A stretch of 59,417 nucleotides of DNA, from positions 1-59,417 of the forward strand of contig CAPGBJ010000064.1 in NCBI GenBank assembly GCA_948616425.1, written 5' to 3'. Source of the stretch: an uncultured Oscillospiraceae bacterium. Lineage in GTDB: Bacteria; Bacillota; Clostridia; Oscillospirales; Oscillospiraceae. A program made the position numbers and the translations under genes. The notes beneath the pieces are model-generated. The model made no database searches and was not told where the DNA came from. It saw nothing but the letters and a program-made list of their open reading frames with translations. Shown here one piece after another: positions 16,474 to 25,495 of the stretch (position 1 is its first letter; each line of letters starts with the position of its first letter).

Positions 16474-17883
16474 ATGAGCAAACAGAGAGAAAAGTTTCGT
16501 CTTATCAAAGATCTGCTGAATCCCTATGTCCTCATTGTCATCATGATTGTCATTGCCGCGCTGGCTACTTATGTGATCCCCGCAGGCCTCTATGATTATG
16601 TTGTCAGCGAGATCAACGGCAAAACCGTAGTCGATCCCACCTCATTTCATCTAGTCGCACAGTCCCCTGTCGGCCTCATGCAGCTATTTAGTTCCGTCTC
16701 TCAGGGCCTGATTAACAACGCGCAGATTATCTTCTTCGTGTTTATCATTGCGGGCGCCTTTGAGGTATTGAACAGCACCGGTTTTACCACCTCTTTGGTC
16801 GGTATGGCAATCAAAAAATGCGCTGGCAAAGAAAAGCTGATCTTTCCCATTATCATCATCGTCCTTTCGATCCTGGCCGGCACCATCGGCATGGCCGAAG
16901 AGGTCATCGTATTTATCCCCATCATCATGACTCTGTGCAAGTCCATGGGGTATGACGAGCTGGTCGCAATGGGTCTGGCTTATTGCGGGATCCGCGCCGG
17001 GCACATCAACGGTCTGATGAACCCATTTAATGTGGGGATCGCCCAGAGCTACGCCGAACTCCCCATGTATTCCGGTCTGGCCTACCGCGTATTCTGGTGC
17101 GTGATTACAATTGCTGTCACCGCCTATTTCATCAACCGCTACGCCACCAAAATAAAAGCCGATCCCACCAAAAGCCTGATGTATGGAACTGATCTGGAGC
17201 ATGAACTGGCAGATCCGGATGAGATGGGAGAAATCACCACCACTCACAAAATTTTGGGTCTCTTGCTGCTCTCCACCTTTGGTCTGGTCATCTATGGCGT
17301 CTACCAGTACAAATGGTATCTGGACGAACTGGCGGCGGTCTTCCTTGCCTTTGGCATTCTGGCCGGTATCATCGGCGGGCTGACCCCCGCGCGGCTGGCA
17401 AACACATTTATTCAAGGCGCAAAGAACATTTTAGGTGGCGCGTTAATTGTCGGTGTAGCGGGCGGTATTCTGGTCATCCTCAAAGAGGGCCAGATTGTGG
17501 ACAGCATCATCTACTACTGTACCAACATGTTAAGCGAGATGCCCAAATTGCTGGCCGTCAACGGCATGTACATGTTCCAGTGGCTGCTGAACCTGGTCAT
17601 TCCATCCGGCAGCGCCCAAGCCGCAACCACAATGCCCATTATGGTCCCCATCTCCGATATTCTGGGCATTAACCGGCAGATTGCCGTTACAGCCTTCCAC
17701 TATGGCGACGGTGTCACCAATCTGCTGACCCCCGCCTGCGGCCCTCTGATGGCCGCTCTGGCTGTGGCCAAAGTTCCCTTTGACAAGTGGCTGAAGTGGG
17801 TTGTTCCCATTCTGATCTCCTGGACTCTGATCGGTTTTGCCGCTGTTACCGTGTCCCAGCTGATTAACTACGGCCCCTTCTAA
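16474..17883 (+). CDS. YfcC family/C4-dicarboxylate-type anaerobic carrier (DcuC-like) membrane protein
   Basis: A 469-residue protein with about 12 hydrophobic segments and the marks of the YfcC group (PF03606): N-terminal IPAGLYDY, central GTIGMAEEVIVFIPI and AGHINGLMNPFNVGIAQ, and C-terminal VIPSGSAQAATTMPIM plus DGVTNLLTPACGPLMAAL. Family members move dicarboxylates or basic amino-acid type solutes; the solute here is unknown. GGGAGG precedes the ATG, 26 bp after the DUF3604 gene, and a terminator follows, so these two genes form a unit. Confidence 0.9.
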   Translation: MSKQREKFRLIKDLLNPYVLIVIMIVIAALATYVIPAGLYDYVVSEINGKTVVDPTSFHLVAQSPVGLMQLFSSVSQGLINNAQIIFFVFIIAGAFEVLNSTGFTTSLVGMAIKKCAGKEKLIFPIIIIVLSILAGTIGMAEEVIVFIPIIMTLCKSMGYDELVAMGLAYCGIRAGHINGLMNPFNVGIAQSYAELPMYSGLAYRVFWCVITIAVTAYFINRYATKIKADPTKSLMYGTDLEHELADPDEMGEITTTHKILGLLLLSTFGLVIYGVYQYKWYLDELAAVFLAFGILAGIIGGLTPARLANTFIQGAKNILGGALIVGVAGGILVILKEGQIVDSIIYYCTNMLSEMPKLLAVNGMYMFQWLLNLVIPSGSAQAATTMPIMVPISDILGINRQIAVTAFHYGDGVTNLLTPACGPLMAALAVAKVPFDKWLKWVVPILISWTLIGFAAVTVSQLINYGPF

Positions 17884-17919
17884 CTCCTCTCCCTCTTTCT
17901 GATCTTCCCCATGCAGTAT

Positions 17920-17956
17920 GAAAGCCCTGCTGTGTACCCCAACCAGCAGGGCTTTC
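17920..17956 (+). terminator. Terminator after the YfcC-like gene
   Basis: GAAAGCCCTGCTG (17920-17932) pairs perfectly with CAGCAGGGCTTTC (17944-17956). The tail is ACTACATTTTC, weak in T. The rest of 17957-18212 holds no gene; TATACT at about 18162 is a likely -10 for the next gene. Confidence 0.7.
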
Positions 17957-18212
17957 ACTACATTTTCTCACAGCTTCCGCATCCAATCTCCAGTACCTTC
18001 TGTGCTGTCCACCCTCCTCCGGCGCCGGGGTTATCATTTGCGGCGGCCTTGCAGACAGCCGGTGCAGTCGGCCGCAGAACCAATTCATTGAACCTCACCA
18101 TCGGTATTATTTTGATTCATAGATATCATTTTATTTATTCCCATGGTTGTGTTATACTATCTCCAACAAGTCCAAATCGCCGGCTTAATGAATGTACTAT
18201 GGAGGAAATATT

Positions 18213-19556
18213 ATGGTGGTTGGCCTGGTCGGGCACCCGTTCAAGCTGCATATGATTGAACAAATACTAACCCAACTGGACAGCAGTATCACAGTCCGAA
18301 AAATGGAATTTTCTGAGATTGCATCCGAACAGCAAATCCAGCACTATGAGGAACTGCAGGACACTGTAGATATTGTGTTGTTTGGCGGGTATTACGACTA
18401 TCTCTTTTTTTGCAATCATCTGGTGTTCCGCAAGGTGACGGGCTATGTCCCACGCGATATTACCACGCTGATGCGCAGCCTGCTCGAAGCCCAGTTGGCC
18501 CAATATGATATTTTCCATATCAGCATTGACGGGTATGCAGACAAAGAACTCCATGAGATGTACCATGAAATTGGACGTAACATGGCCGATATTTATGTGT
18601 ACTCTTGGTATGAAAACTATCCCCTCTCCCCGCAGGTCATTGAAGATACTTTCTTATTTCATAAGCAAAACTACAATGAAAATAACGTCTCTGTCTGTAT
18701 GACATGTATATCAGTAGTCTATGAAAAGCTGTGTCACGCGGGCATCCCAGCAATGATGATCAACGCCACATCAGAAAACGTGCGAATCGCCTATGAAAAA
18801 CTGCGTCTGGAGTATTTACTGCGGACAAAAGAGACCAGTGACATTGCGCTTCTTGACATTAACGTCATTGGAAAACGCAGTTCTATGGCCGGCAAAGATG
18901 AGTACCTGCTCAACGTGGAAAAACTCCATATTGCAGAATCCATTTTTCTTTTTACCCGAAAGCTGCAGGCCGCGGTGGAGGAATTGAACCTTGGCCACTA
19001 CCTGATCATCAGCAGCACCTCAGCACTGGAGCGGGAGACAAATTTCTACAAAAAAATCAGCTTGCTGGAAGATATGTCGCAGTTTCACCACTGTAGGCTC
19101 TGTGCTGGAATTGGATATGGGAATTCCATGCGTGAAATCCAGCGTAACGCCCAGATTGCGCTGCAAAAGGCGCGCGGCCACAACACCTCCTGTATCTATA
19201 TGATGTATGATTCGGTGAATATTGTTGGCCCGCTGTTTCGCGACCCACCCAATATCCAGGATTCTCCCCAGGAGTGGTATGCGTGCATCGCGCAGCAGAC
19301 CGGTTTGAGCGTCAATACCATTCAAAAGCTCCAGTTCATTATCGAGCGGTACAAGAGCAATACGTTTACCGTCAACGAACTGTCCTTGATCTATGGAATA
19401 TCCCTAAGATCTATGTACCGCATGATTGATAAGCTGGCCATCTGCGGCTATGCGGAGGAGCGGGGGAAACAGATTATGGATGGGGCGGGACGCCCTGGCA
19501 GAATGATAGAGATTAATTTTCAGCAAAAGAAGGTGATCCTCCCCAAGCAGTCATAA
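18213..19556 (+). CDS. Transcriptional regulator with degenerate GGDEF-like domain and C-terminal helix-turn-helix
   Basis: A 447-residue soluble protein. The middle/C-terminal part CRLCAGIGYGNSMREIQRNAQIALQKARGHN resembles the end of a nucleotide-cyclase/GGDEF-type domain (GIGYG, then NAxxALxxAKxxG), but no GGDEF signature itself is present. The last 90 residues form a winged helix (TFTVNELSLIYGISLRSMYRMIDKLAICGYAEERG). The N-terminal half (VGLVGHP...VDIVLFGGYYDYLFF) looks like a ligand-binding domain and is not recognised. The ATG at 18213 follows GGAGGAAAT; an ATG at 18192 would overlap that site. It probably controls the adjacent DUF3604-YfcC unit in response to a metabolite (inference). 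Confidence 0.75.
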   Translation: MVVGLVGHPFKLHMIEQILTQLDSSITVRKMEFSEIASEQQIQHYEELQDTVDIVLFGGYYDYLFFCNHLVFRKVTGYVPRDITTLMRSLLEAQLAQYDIFHISIDGYADKELHEMYHEIGRNMADIYVYSWYENYPLSPQVIEDTFLFHKQNYNENNVSVCMTCISVVYEKLCHAGIPAMMINATSENVRIAYEKLRLEYLLRTKETSDIALLDINVIGKRSSMAGKDEYLLNVEKLHIAESIFLFTRKLQAAVEELNLGHYLIISSTSALERETNFYKKISLLEDMSQFHHCRLCAGIGYGNSMREIQRNAQIALQKARGHNTSCIYMMYDSVNIVGPLFRDPPNIQDSPQEWYACIAQQTGLSVNTIQKLQFIIERYKSNTFTVNELSLIYGISLRSMYRMIDKLAICGYAEERGKQIMDGAGRPGRMIEINFQQKKVILPKQS

Positions 19557-19604
19557 GAGGACAGGCGCAGCAGGAAGCCGCGCCCGTCCTCACCATAAGG
19601 TTTC

Positions 19605-19690
19605 TCCCAATTTGCTTTTGCGTTCCTCCGGGGGAAATAGCCTCGTGTTCCCGCCCCCTGCGGGGGCGGGAACACGAAAAAGAATTGGGA
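19605..19690 (+). repeat. MITE-like palindromic repeat, copy A (86 bp)
   Basis: It begins TCCCAATT and ends AATTGGGA (8 bp terminal inverted repeats). It contains the block TTCCTCCGGGGGAAATAGCC and a GC-rich hairpin (TTCCCGCCCC-CTGCGG-GGGCGGGAA). Two further copies are at 20841-20927 (inverted) and 52479-52564. It lies between the regulator and the convergent dehydrogenase gene and encodes no transposase. Confidence 0.8.
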
Positions 19691-19759
19691 CTAAGTTCTC
19701 TGCGCTTCTCTCTTTGGGTCCTGATTTTCCTGCTGTTAAGCAGTTCAAAAACCGCCCTT

Positions 19760-20563
19760 TTACCAGGTGCGGGAATCAATGGCGCGGAACTGCGCCACGG
19801 TGGGCACGTGAGAATTCAGGCCGCCGTCCACCGTGATAACCTGGCCGCTGACATAGGCGCTCTCGTCGGAACCGAAATAGACGCAGGCGTGGCCAATATC
19901 CTCGGGGCATCCATACCGGTTGACCATGATGTTGCTCAGGAAAATGTCCTTCAGCACCTGGGGGATGCGGGCTTCGTTGTCCGGAGTGACGATCAGTCCT
20001 GGGCGGACACAGTTGCAGCGGATATTGTCCTTGCCGTATTGCAGTGCCACCGATTTAGTCAGCGCGTCTACGCCCGCCTTTGCGCAGGCATAGGCGGTGG
20101 CGCCCAGGTCGCCGCCGCAGGCGGCCATGGAACCAATGTTCACAATAGAGCCGCCCTGGGGGTTCTTGCGCATATGGGGCAGCACACATTTTGTCACATA
20201 GAAGGGGCCCCGGATATCGCTGATAAAGATATCATCCCACATCTCCAGCGTGACTTCATCCACCCGGCCGTCCTTCAAGCCCACATTGGCCGCATTATTT
20301 ACCAAAACATCGATGCGTCCATAGGTGTTGACCGTGTCCTCCACCAGCTTCTCAATGCTTTCTGGAATTGTGATATCCATAGCGTGGAAGCTGGCCTTGC
20401 CCCCTTCTGCCGTAATGGTGTCAACAACGCCCTGGCCCTTTTCCGCCCGGCGCCCGCATACAATTACTTGAGCGCCTTCGGCGGCGTAAAGCCGCGCAAT
20501 GCCCACCCCAATGCCGCCGGTGGAGCCGGTGATAATCGCAACTTTATCCTTCAATCTGTCCAT
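19760..20563 (-). CDS. SDR family oxidoreductase
   Basis: A 267-residue classical short-chain dehydrogenase with TGSTGGIG (13-20), NNAA (89-92) and the Ser145-Tyr158-Lys162 catalytic set (NIGSMAACGGDLGATAYACAKAG). The C-terminal extension after the usual GQVITVDGGL is about 18 residues. It would oxidise or reduce a hydroxyl/keto group with NAD(P)(H); the substrate is unknown. Sequence near 20600-20620 on the minus strand contains a TTGACA-like -35 without a convincing -10. It stands alone, separated by more than 500 bp from the operon ending at 21108 and convergent with the regulator gene, with repeat copies on both sides. Confidence 0.92.
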   Translation of the reverse strand: MDRLKDKVAIITGSTGGIGVGIARLYAAEGAQVIVCGRRAEKGQGVVDTITAEGGKASFHAMDITIPESIEKLVEDTVNTYGRIDVLVNNAANVGLKDGRVDEVTLEMWDDIFISDIRGPFYVTKCVLPHMRKNPQGGSIVNIGSMAACGGDLGATAYACAKAGVDALTKSVALQYGKDNIRCNCVRPGLIVTPDNEARIPQVLKDIFLSNIMVNRYGCPEDIGHACVYFGSDESAYVSGQVITVDGGLNSHVPTVAQFRAIDSRTW

Positions 20564-20840
20564 AATTAAAACCTCATTTCTCCATTTTTTTGGAACAGTT
20601 TACTCATGTCAATCTTATCCGTCCCAGAGGTATTTGTCAAGAGGAAACAGCCAATGCATGTACCATATTCAGGAAAAACCTCCGGGGGCGGCGGGGCAGC
20701 CGGCCTGACCCCAGGTCAGATTTTCCGGCGCGCCCTCCCCGCGACAGTTTACGTATAGAAAATGTTTTGCCAAAAGTGATGGAAATCCCAGAACCGTTTT
20801 ATCATTCCATGCAAATTACAGAAATAGCTAATCAATAAAG
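20564..20840. other. Intergenic region without recognised gene
   Basis: This is the first half of the 532 bp gap between the dehydrogenase and the enoate reductase 2 operon. It holds the dehydrogenase leader and a GC-rich stretch (20685-20745). No convincing reading frame with a ribosome site was seen. The second half contains repeat copy B and a terminator. Confidence 0.6.
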
Positions 20841-20927
20841 TCCCAATTCTTTTTCGGGTTCCCGCCCCCTGCGGGGCGGGAATCACAAGGCTATTTTCTC
20901 CCGGAGGAACATAACAACAGACTGGGA
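20841..20927 (-). repeat. MITE-like palindromic repeat, copy B (87 bp, inverted)
   Basis: In the opposite orientation to copies A and C. The left end TCCCAATTCTTTTTCG is intact; the right end is degenerate (GACTGGGA). It contains the same CTATTTTCTCCCGGAGGAA block and GC-rich hairpin. Confidence 0.75.
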
Positions 20928-20937
20928 ATAAATAAAA

Positions 20938-20970
20938 ACGAGTGAAAAGTTCATACCACTTTTCACTCGT
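20938..20970 (-). terminator. Terminator of the symporter-amidohydrolase-enoate reductase operon
   Basis: ACGAGTGAAAAG (20938-20949) pairs perfectly with CTTTTCACTCGT (20959-20970). Read leftward it is followed by TTTTTATTTATT; rightward by TTTGATTTG. It lies about 140 bp past the enoate reductase 2 stop. Confidence 0.8.
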
Positions 20971-21107
20971 TTTGATTTGCACTCTGCCTGTCAGCGTTAT
21001 GGATAAGTTGTTGTGAATACTCCTCTACCACCGTAAAACTTGCGGTTTCCAGGATTTTTCCCTCTATGCCGCAGCAGACCCACAGCTCACACGGCGCGTT
21101 GTTTCAA

Positions 21108-23096
21108 CTATGCCTGGACTTCCCCATAAAATCCGCAGAGCTTCAGTGTCTCCACCACATCGCGCCCTTCTGCAATCCCTTCAAACATGCGGCGGGCCCG
21201 CTTACTATCCCCAATCGGGACAAAGGGGATGTTCTGTTCCTCCAGGTGCCGCTGCAGTTCGGGCTGCTGCCCATTTGGCCGCAGTCCCAAACAGATAAAG
21301 CCGTAGTCGAAGGGCAGCGCCTCCGTTTTACCATCTCGAGCAATCAGGAAAGAGGTATCTCTCACTTCTTCCAGCCGGTGGGAGAGGAAAAGTTCCGCAT
21401 TTTTTTCCCTCAGCAGGTCTGTAATATACCGCCTGTTGAACTGGTCCAATCCAATCCCCAGCTCTGGAAGCTGTTCCACAATAGACACCTGATTGTTCTG
21501 TTCCGCAAAAAACTCCGCAATATCCAGGGCAACCGCCCCTCCGCCAGCCAGGGCGATCCGTTTTCCGGATATCTCTGCCTCCCAGTCCAAATTTTCTAAA
21601 AAGTCCTCCACATCAAACACGTTTCTGTCCTGTGCCGCAAGCTGTTCCCGGAGCCCGGCAATCGGGGGCAGCAGCGGCCGAGAGCCGACGCTCCAGACTA
21701 CAAGATCGGGTTTCAAGGCATCGACTAGATCGGCGGTCGCCTCTGTTCCAGTAAGGCAGACCAGATTTTTCAACCCCTGAGCCCGCTGCAGCATGTAGTC
21801 CAACAGGCGTTTCATCCGGAACTTACGTGGCACCTTTGAAATCTTGCGCAGCCAGCCGCCCAACTCCGCCTCCTTCTCCAGCAGGGTCACGCGGCAGCCA
21901 GTCTCGGCTGCGGTACAGGCGGCCTCCAGACCGCTCACACCGCCGCCGACTACCACAACGTTGCACAGTCTCTTCACCCGGTTCTGCTTATGCCACTCCT
22001 CCTGGGCAATCGAGGGGTTAACCGTGCACCGGATCGGCCGGTTCAACTCCAGGCGGTGTCTCACACACCCGATGTTGCAGGAGATACAGGGGCGAATGCA
22101 GGCCTCCTGACCGCTCTGCGCCTTGTTGGGCCACTGGGGGTCCGCAATCAATCCCCGTCCAATGACAATCAGGTCCGTTTCCCCCCGGGCCAGAATGTCT
22201 TCCGCCATCTGGGGTTCTCGGATATTGCCCATGACGGCGCAGGGGATATCGAACCGTTCTTTTACCGCCTTTGCCACAAAGCTCCGCCAGCCGTCCTCCT
22301 GCTGGGCCGCGTCCATGGCGTATTTCACTCCAACCGAGGCGTCAATGAGATCCACGCCATCCCGCAGCAGTTCCAGCATCCGCAAGGAGTCCTCCAGACA
22401 GTTGCCCTCTGGGACAAACTCTTCCAAGCTCATGCGCAGCATAACCGGATACTGCTCCCCCACGGCTCTGCGCACCTCGTCAATGACAAGGCGGCAGAAT
22501 CGGGTGCGGTTTTCCAGGCTGCCGCCGAATTCATCACTCCGGTGGTTCCAGACTGGAGATAGAAACTGGTTGATCAAATAGCCATGGCCGGCATGGATTT
22601 CAATGGCGTCAAACCCCGCCGTCTTGGCCCTGCCCGCCGCCCTGCCGTACTGTACGGCAAGGCGGCGGAGCTCATCCGCGCTCAGTTCTTCCGTGAAGGA
22701 GCCGTCCGCAAGAGGGATACGGGAGGCAGACACTGGCGCTGTCCCAATTCGGGCCGGAACCGCAGTGCACCCCCCATGATTGATCTGCACCGAGGTACAG
22801 CAGCCATAGCGGTGCATGGTCTCATTAAAGGTACACAGCGGCGGCAAAAAACGGTCATGGTCCAGGCGCAGCTGAGTGGTCCCGTTGCTGCCTGCCGGAT
22901 AGTCCACGCAGACATTTTCCAAAATAATCAGTCCCACCCCGCCTGCCGCCCGAAGCCGGTAGTATTCTATGTGCTGCGGACTCATCTGCCCGTCGCTCAA
23001 GGCAAAATTACTGCCGATGGGGGACATGACAATGCGGTTTTTCAGGGTCATCGACTTCACTGTCAGCGGAGAAAACAGGGTTTTGTAATTGTTCAT
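21108..23096 (-). CDS. Enoate reductase/2,4-dienoyl-CoA reductase-like flavoenzyme (old yellow enzyme family) 2
   Basis: A 662-residue paralogue of the protein at 6218-8209 with the same order: FMN TIM barrel (EIHAGHGYLINQFLSP near 166-181, the canonical form), 4Fe-4S cysteines 337, 340, 344 and 357 (CISCNIGC...CTVNP), then FAD/NAD(P) folds (VVVVGGGVSGLEAA and IALAGGGAVALDIAEF). It should reduce an activated C=C bond. The ATG at 23096 is preferred; a TTG two codons earlier is also in reach of the GGAAGGA site. It lies 20 bp after the amidohydrolase-like gene and is the last gene of a symporter-led operon whose divergent neighbour is a LysR gene. The two paralogues differ strongly, so different substrates are likely. 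Confidence 0.9.
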   Translation of the reverse strand: MNNYKTLFSPLTVKSMTLKNRIVMSPIGSNFALSDGQMSPQHIEYYRLRAAGGVGLIILENVCVDYPAGSNGTTQLRLDHDRFLPPLCTFNETMHRYGCCTSVQINHGGCTAVPARIGTAPVSASRIPLADGSFTEELSADELRRLAVQYGRAAGRAKTAGFDAIEIHAGHGYLINQFLSPVWNHRSDEFGGSLENRTRFCRLVIDEVRRAVGEQYPVMLRMSLEEFVPEGNCLEDSLRMLELLRDGVDLIDASVGVKYAMDAAQQEDGWRSFVAKAVKERFDIPCAVMGNIREPQMAEDILARGETDLIVIGRGLIADPQWPNKAQSGQEACIRPCISCNIGCVRHRLELNRPIRCTVNPSIAQEEWHKQNRVKRLCNVVVVGGGVSGLEAACTAAETGCRVTLLEKEAELGGWLRKISKVPRKFRMKRLLDYMLQRAQGLKNLVCLTGTEATADLVDALKPDLVVWSVGSRPLLPPIAGLREQLAAQDRNVFDVEDFLENLDWEAEISGKRIALAGGGAVALDIAEFFAEQNNQVSIVEQLPELGIGLDQFNRRYITDLLREKNAELFLSHRLEEVRDTSFLIARDGKTEALPFDYGFICLGLRPNGQQPELQRHLEEQNIPFVPIGDSKRARRMFEGIAEGRDVVETLKLCGFYGEVQA

Positions 23097-23116
23097 CGGC
23101 AAACAAATCCTTCCAT

Positions 23117-24073
23117 CTATTCCATCTCAAAAAATCGTTTGGCGTTGTAATATAGGATATTCTCCTTGATTGTATCGCTCAAGGGCAGCTCTTCCACATG
23201 TTGAATCAGGGTCTCCAGCGGGATGCCATTCATGGCCCAGTCAGAGGCAAAGGTGAACTTATCCGGGAAATTGTGCTCAATGGCGTAGAGCAGCATGTCG
23301 TACCCGCTGCCCGGGATCGCCAGCTTGTTGGGGTCTATAATCTCCATATTCATGTAGACATTGTTGTGGCGGACCAGGGTCCCCACCACATCGGGAATCC
23401 AGGGCCAGCCCCCTACCGTCAGCATGATCCGCAGCTCCGGGAAGAAACCCGCCACCTCGTCCACATACTTTGGATGCCCGATATCCATAGGCAGGTGGGT
23501 AATCAAGTTCATATTGGAGTAGATAAACACCGGAATGCCCAGCTCTGCCGCCTTTGCATACAGCGGATAGCACCGCTTGTCGTTGGCCTGCATTCCAATT
23601 CGAATGGGAGAAATATACAGGGCAGACAGTCCCAGTTCCCGAACCGCATATTCCAACTCCCGGACGGCATCCATTCCCTTTGCCGGGTCGATATAGGCCG
23701 CGCCCTTCAAGCGGGTGGGGTACCGGCGCACAAGTTCCGCTGTGCGCTGGTTGTTGCGGTCGTTCACTCCGGTAAAGCCCCACTCCACCCCAAGGACATC
23801 CAGCTTTTCCATAAACTGGTCCATTGTCAGCTCATACTGCTTGGCCCGCTCAGACACCACACGCCTGAACTCCTCTTCCCCTTTTTCGGCCACAATCTTG
23901 TCCAGTTCCTCCAGGTCAAGGCCTATCGTCTTAGCCTCATTGCCCTGAAAAAACCGGCGGTAGCCGTTCCGGCTGTGGGGGCCATCTCCCAAGCAATACA
24001 TACTCAAGCGGTTGAGGTAAAGGTTGTCGGTGGGGAGATCCAAATAGAGATCAATCACTTTTCTGCTCATCAT
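23117..24073 (-). CDS. Amidohydrolase-2 family protein with degenerate metal site
   Basis: This 318-residue TIM-barrel protein resembles PF04909 members (gamma-resorcylate decarboxylase/oxalomesaconate hydratase type). The middle block GHPKYVDEVAGFFPELRI and the late FASDWAMNG match the family. However, the N-terminal HxH pair expected after the first strand is replaced (VIDLYLDLPT), and the usual GGHxGxPW is TVGGWPW. At least three metal ligands are therefore missing, and a metal-free decarboxylase, hydratase or isomerase, or a non-enzymatic role, should be considered. GGAGG precedes the ATG pair. It sits between the symporter (39 bp) and enoate reductase 2 (20 bp). Confidence 0.8.
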   Translation of the reverse strand: MMSRKVIDLYLDLPTDNLYLNRLSMYCLGDGPHSRNGYRRFFQGNEAKTIGLDLEELDKIVAEKGEEEFRRVVSERAKQYELTMDQFMEKLDVLGVEWGFTGVNDRNNQRTAELVRRYPTRLKGAAYIDPAKGMDAVRELEYAVRELGLSALYISPIRIGMQANDKRCYPLYAKAAELGIPVFIYSNMNLITHLPMDIGHPKYVDEVAGFFPELRIMLTVGGWPWIPDVVGTLVRHNNVYMNMEIIDPNKLAIPGSGYDMLLYAIEHNFPDKFTFASDWAMNGIPLETLIQHVEELPLSDTIKENILYYNAKRFFEME

Positions 24074-24112
24074 GCAGCCTCCTTTTTTATTGAGTCACTC
24101 CATCGCCTCCGG

Positions 24113-25495
24113 TCACGCGGCTGCCGGACGCTCCTCCTTGGTGAACAAGCTGACTGCCACATACGTTACTGCGGCGGGAAGAATCGGAAACACGCCGGCC
24201 ATTGGGACCTTCAGGCCACACCAGATGGCCACCACGGTGAGCATACCCACCACCGAGGAGGACACCGCACCCTTGGTTGTGCCGCCCTTCCATAGCGCGC
24301 CGCCCACAAAGGGCACGAAGCAGGCCGCGGCCAGGAAGGCATAGCAGCTGCTGAACAGGCTGAGCATATTGTCAACTGTCAGCGCCAGCACCAGCGCAAT
24401 GGCGGAGGAACCCACATTGATCCCCAACGTAATCCGTTTCAGCTGCTTCTCATTGGGGTTTTTATTCAGCATGATCTGCCAAATATCTCGGGTCAGAACG
24501 GCGGACAGCATAATCAATCCGCCGTCAATCGTGGACATCACCGCCGCCAGGGCCGCCGCAATAATCAGCGCCGCCACAATGGCGGGCAGCTCGTTGAGAA
24601 TAACGGTGAAAAACGCGCTGCTCCCAGAGGCCCCATAGACCGCGGCCCCGTAGGAGCCGATGAAGGCGGGCATAAGGGCCATGGGCGTAATGACGAGAAA
24701 GGCGACAATACAGGCAATCTTCGAGGCTTTCGCGCTCTTAGCGGAGGTAATGCGCAGGAAGTTGTTCTGGTTGGTGACCTGGCCCAGCATCAGGGGCACG
24801 GTCATAAAGATCAGCGCCTCTAAATTCATCCCCTTGAAGTTCAGCGAGTTGGGGTTTGCGGCGCCGGCGGCCACCGCGCTCTGTACCGTCTCCACCGCCC
24901 CGTGGCTGACCAGGATGACGGTCGTCAGGATCAGGCCGAAAAAGATAATCACAGTTTGAACCACAGAGGTGGCGTAGGCCCCCCACAGGCCGGACATCTG
25001 GGAGTAGAGCAGTACGACCACCGTCATGAAAATGGCGCCCATCGCGCCGTTGAAGCCCAGGGCCTCAAACAGGGCCTTTCCCGCCATAATCTGCCCGCCG
25101 AACACGCCGATTACCGACAGCGTCTGGCTGAGGTCGTAAATCAGCCCTGGAAATTTGCTGTTGTAGCGGCCCCGATAGTAGTCGGCCAGGGTAAAGTAGT
25201 TGTTTTTGTAGATAAAATCATTGAGCAGAAAGGCAATCATCAGACAGGACACGCCGCAGGCGATGCCATACACTGACCCCGCCATGCCCACGGCAGCGCC
25301 GTCTGTGGCCCCTCCAACCACAAAGCCGTTTCCAATGTGCGCGCCGATGTAGCCGCCAGCCAGCAGGATTACACCGCCGCTTTTCCCCATGCTCAAGTAA
25401 CCGTCAAAGGTCTCAGAGTGCTTGCGGCCCATCCACCCAATGACCACCATAGCGACAAAGTAAATGACCAGTACAACAAAGATCGTGGTAAGCAT
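24113..25495 (-). CDS. Sodium:solute symporter family (SSS) transporter 2
   Basis: A membrane protein of about 460 residues and 12-13 hydrophobic segments, with SSS features: TFDGYLSMGKSGG near the N-terminus, GGYIGAHIGNGFVVGGA, and AAALAAVMSTIDGGLIMLSAVLTRDIW in the sodium-site region. It is the first gene of a leftward operon with the amidohydrolase-like protein and enoate reductase 2, so it should import their substrate (inference). The ATG at 25495 has GAGAGGAG upstream; an earlier TTG at 25522 has none. A plausible promoter (TTTACA, 18 bp, TAATAT on the minus strand) lies in the 25600-25635 region, next to the divergent LysR gene. Confidence 0.9.
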   Translation of the reverse strand: MLTTIFVVLVIYFVAMVVIGWMGRKHSETFDGYLSMGKSGGVILLAGGYIGAHIGNGFVVGGATDGAAVGMAGSVYGIACGVSCLMIAFLLNDFIYKNNYFTLADYYRGRYNSKFPGLIYDLSQTLSVIGVFGGQIMAGKALFEALGFNGAMGAIFMTVVVLLYSQMSGLWGAYATSVVQTVIIFFGLILTTVILVSHGAVETVQSAVAAGAANPNSLNFKGMNLEALIFMTVPLMLGQVTNQNNFLRITSAKSAKASKIACIVAFLVITPMALMPAFIGSYGAAVYGASGSSAFFTVILNELPAIVAALIIAAALAAVMSTIDGGLIMLSAVLTRDIWQIMLNKNPNEKQLKRITLGINVGSSAIALVLALTVDNMLSLFSSCYAFLAAACFVPFVGGALWKGGTTKGAVSSSVVGMLTVVAIWCGLKVPMAGVFPILPAAVTYVAVSLFTKEERPAAA

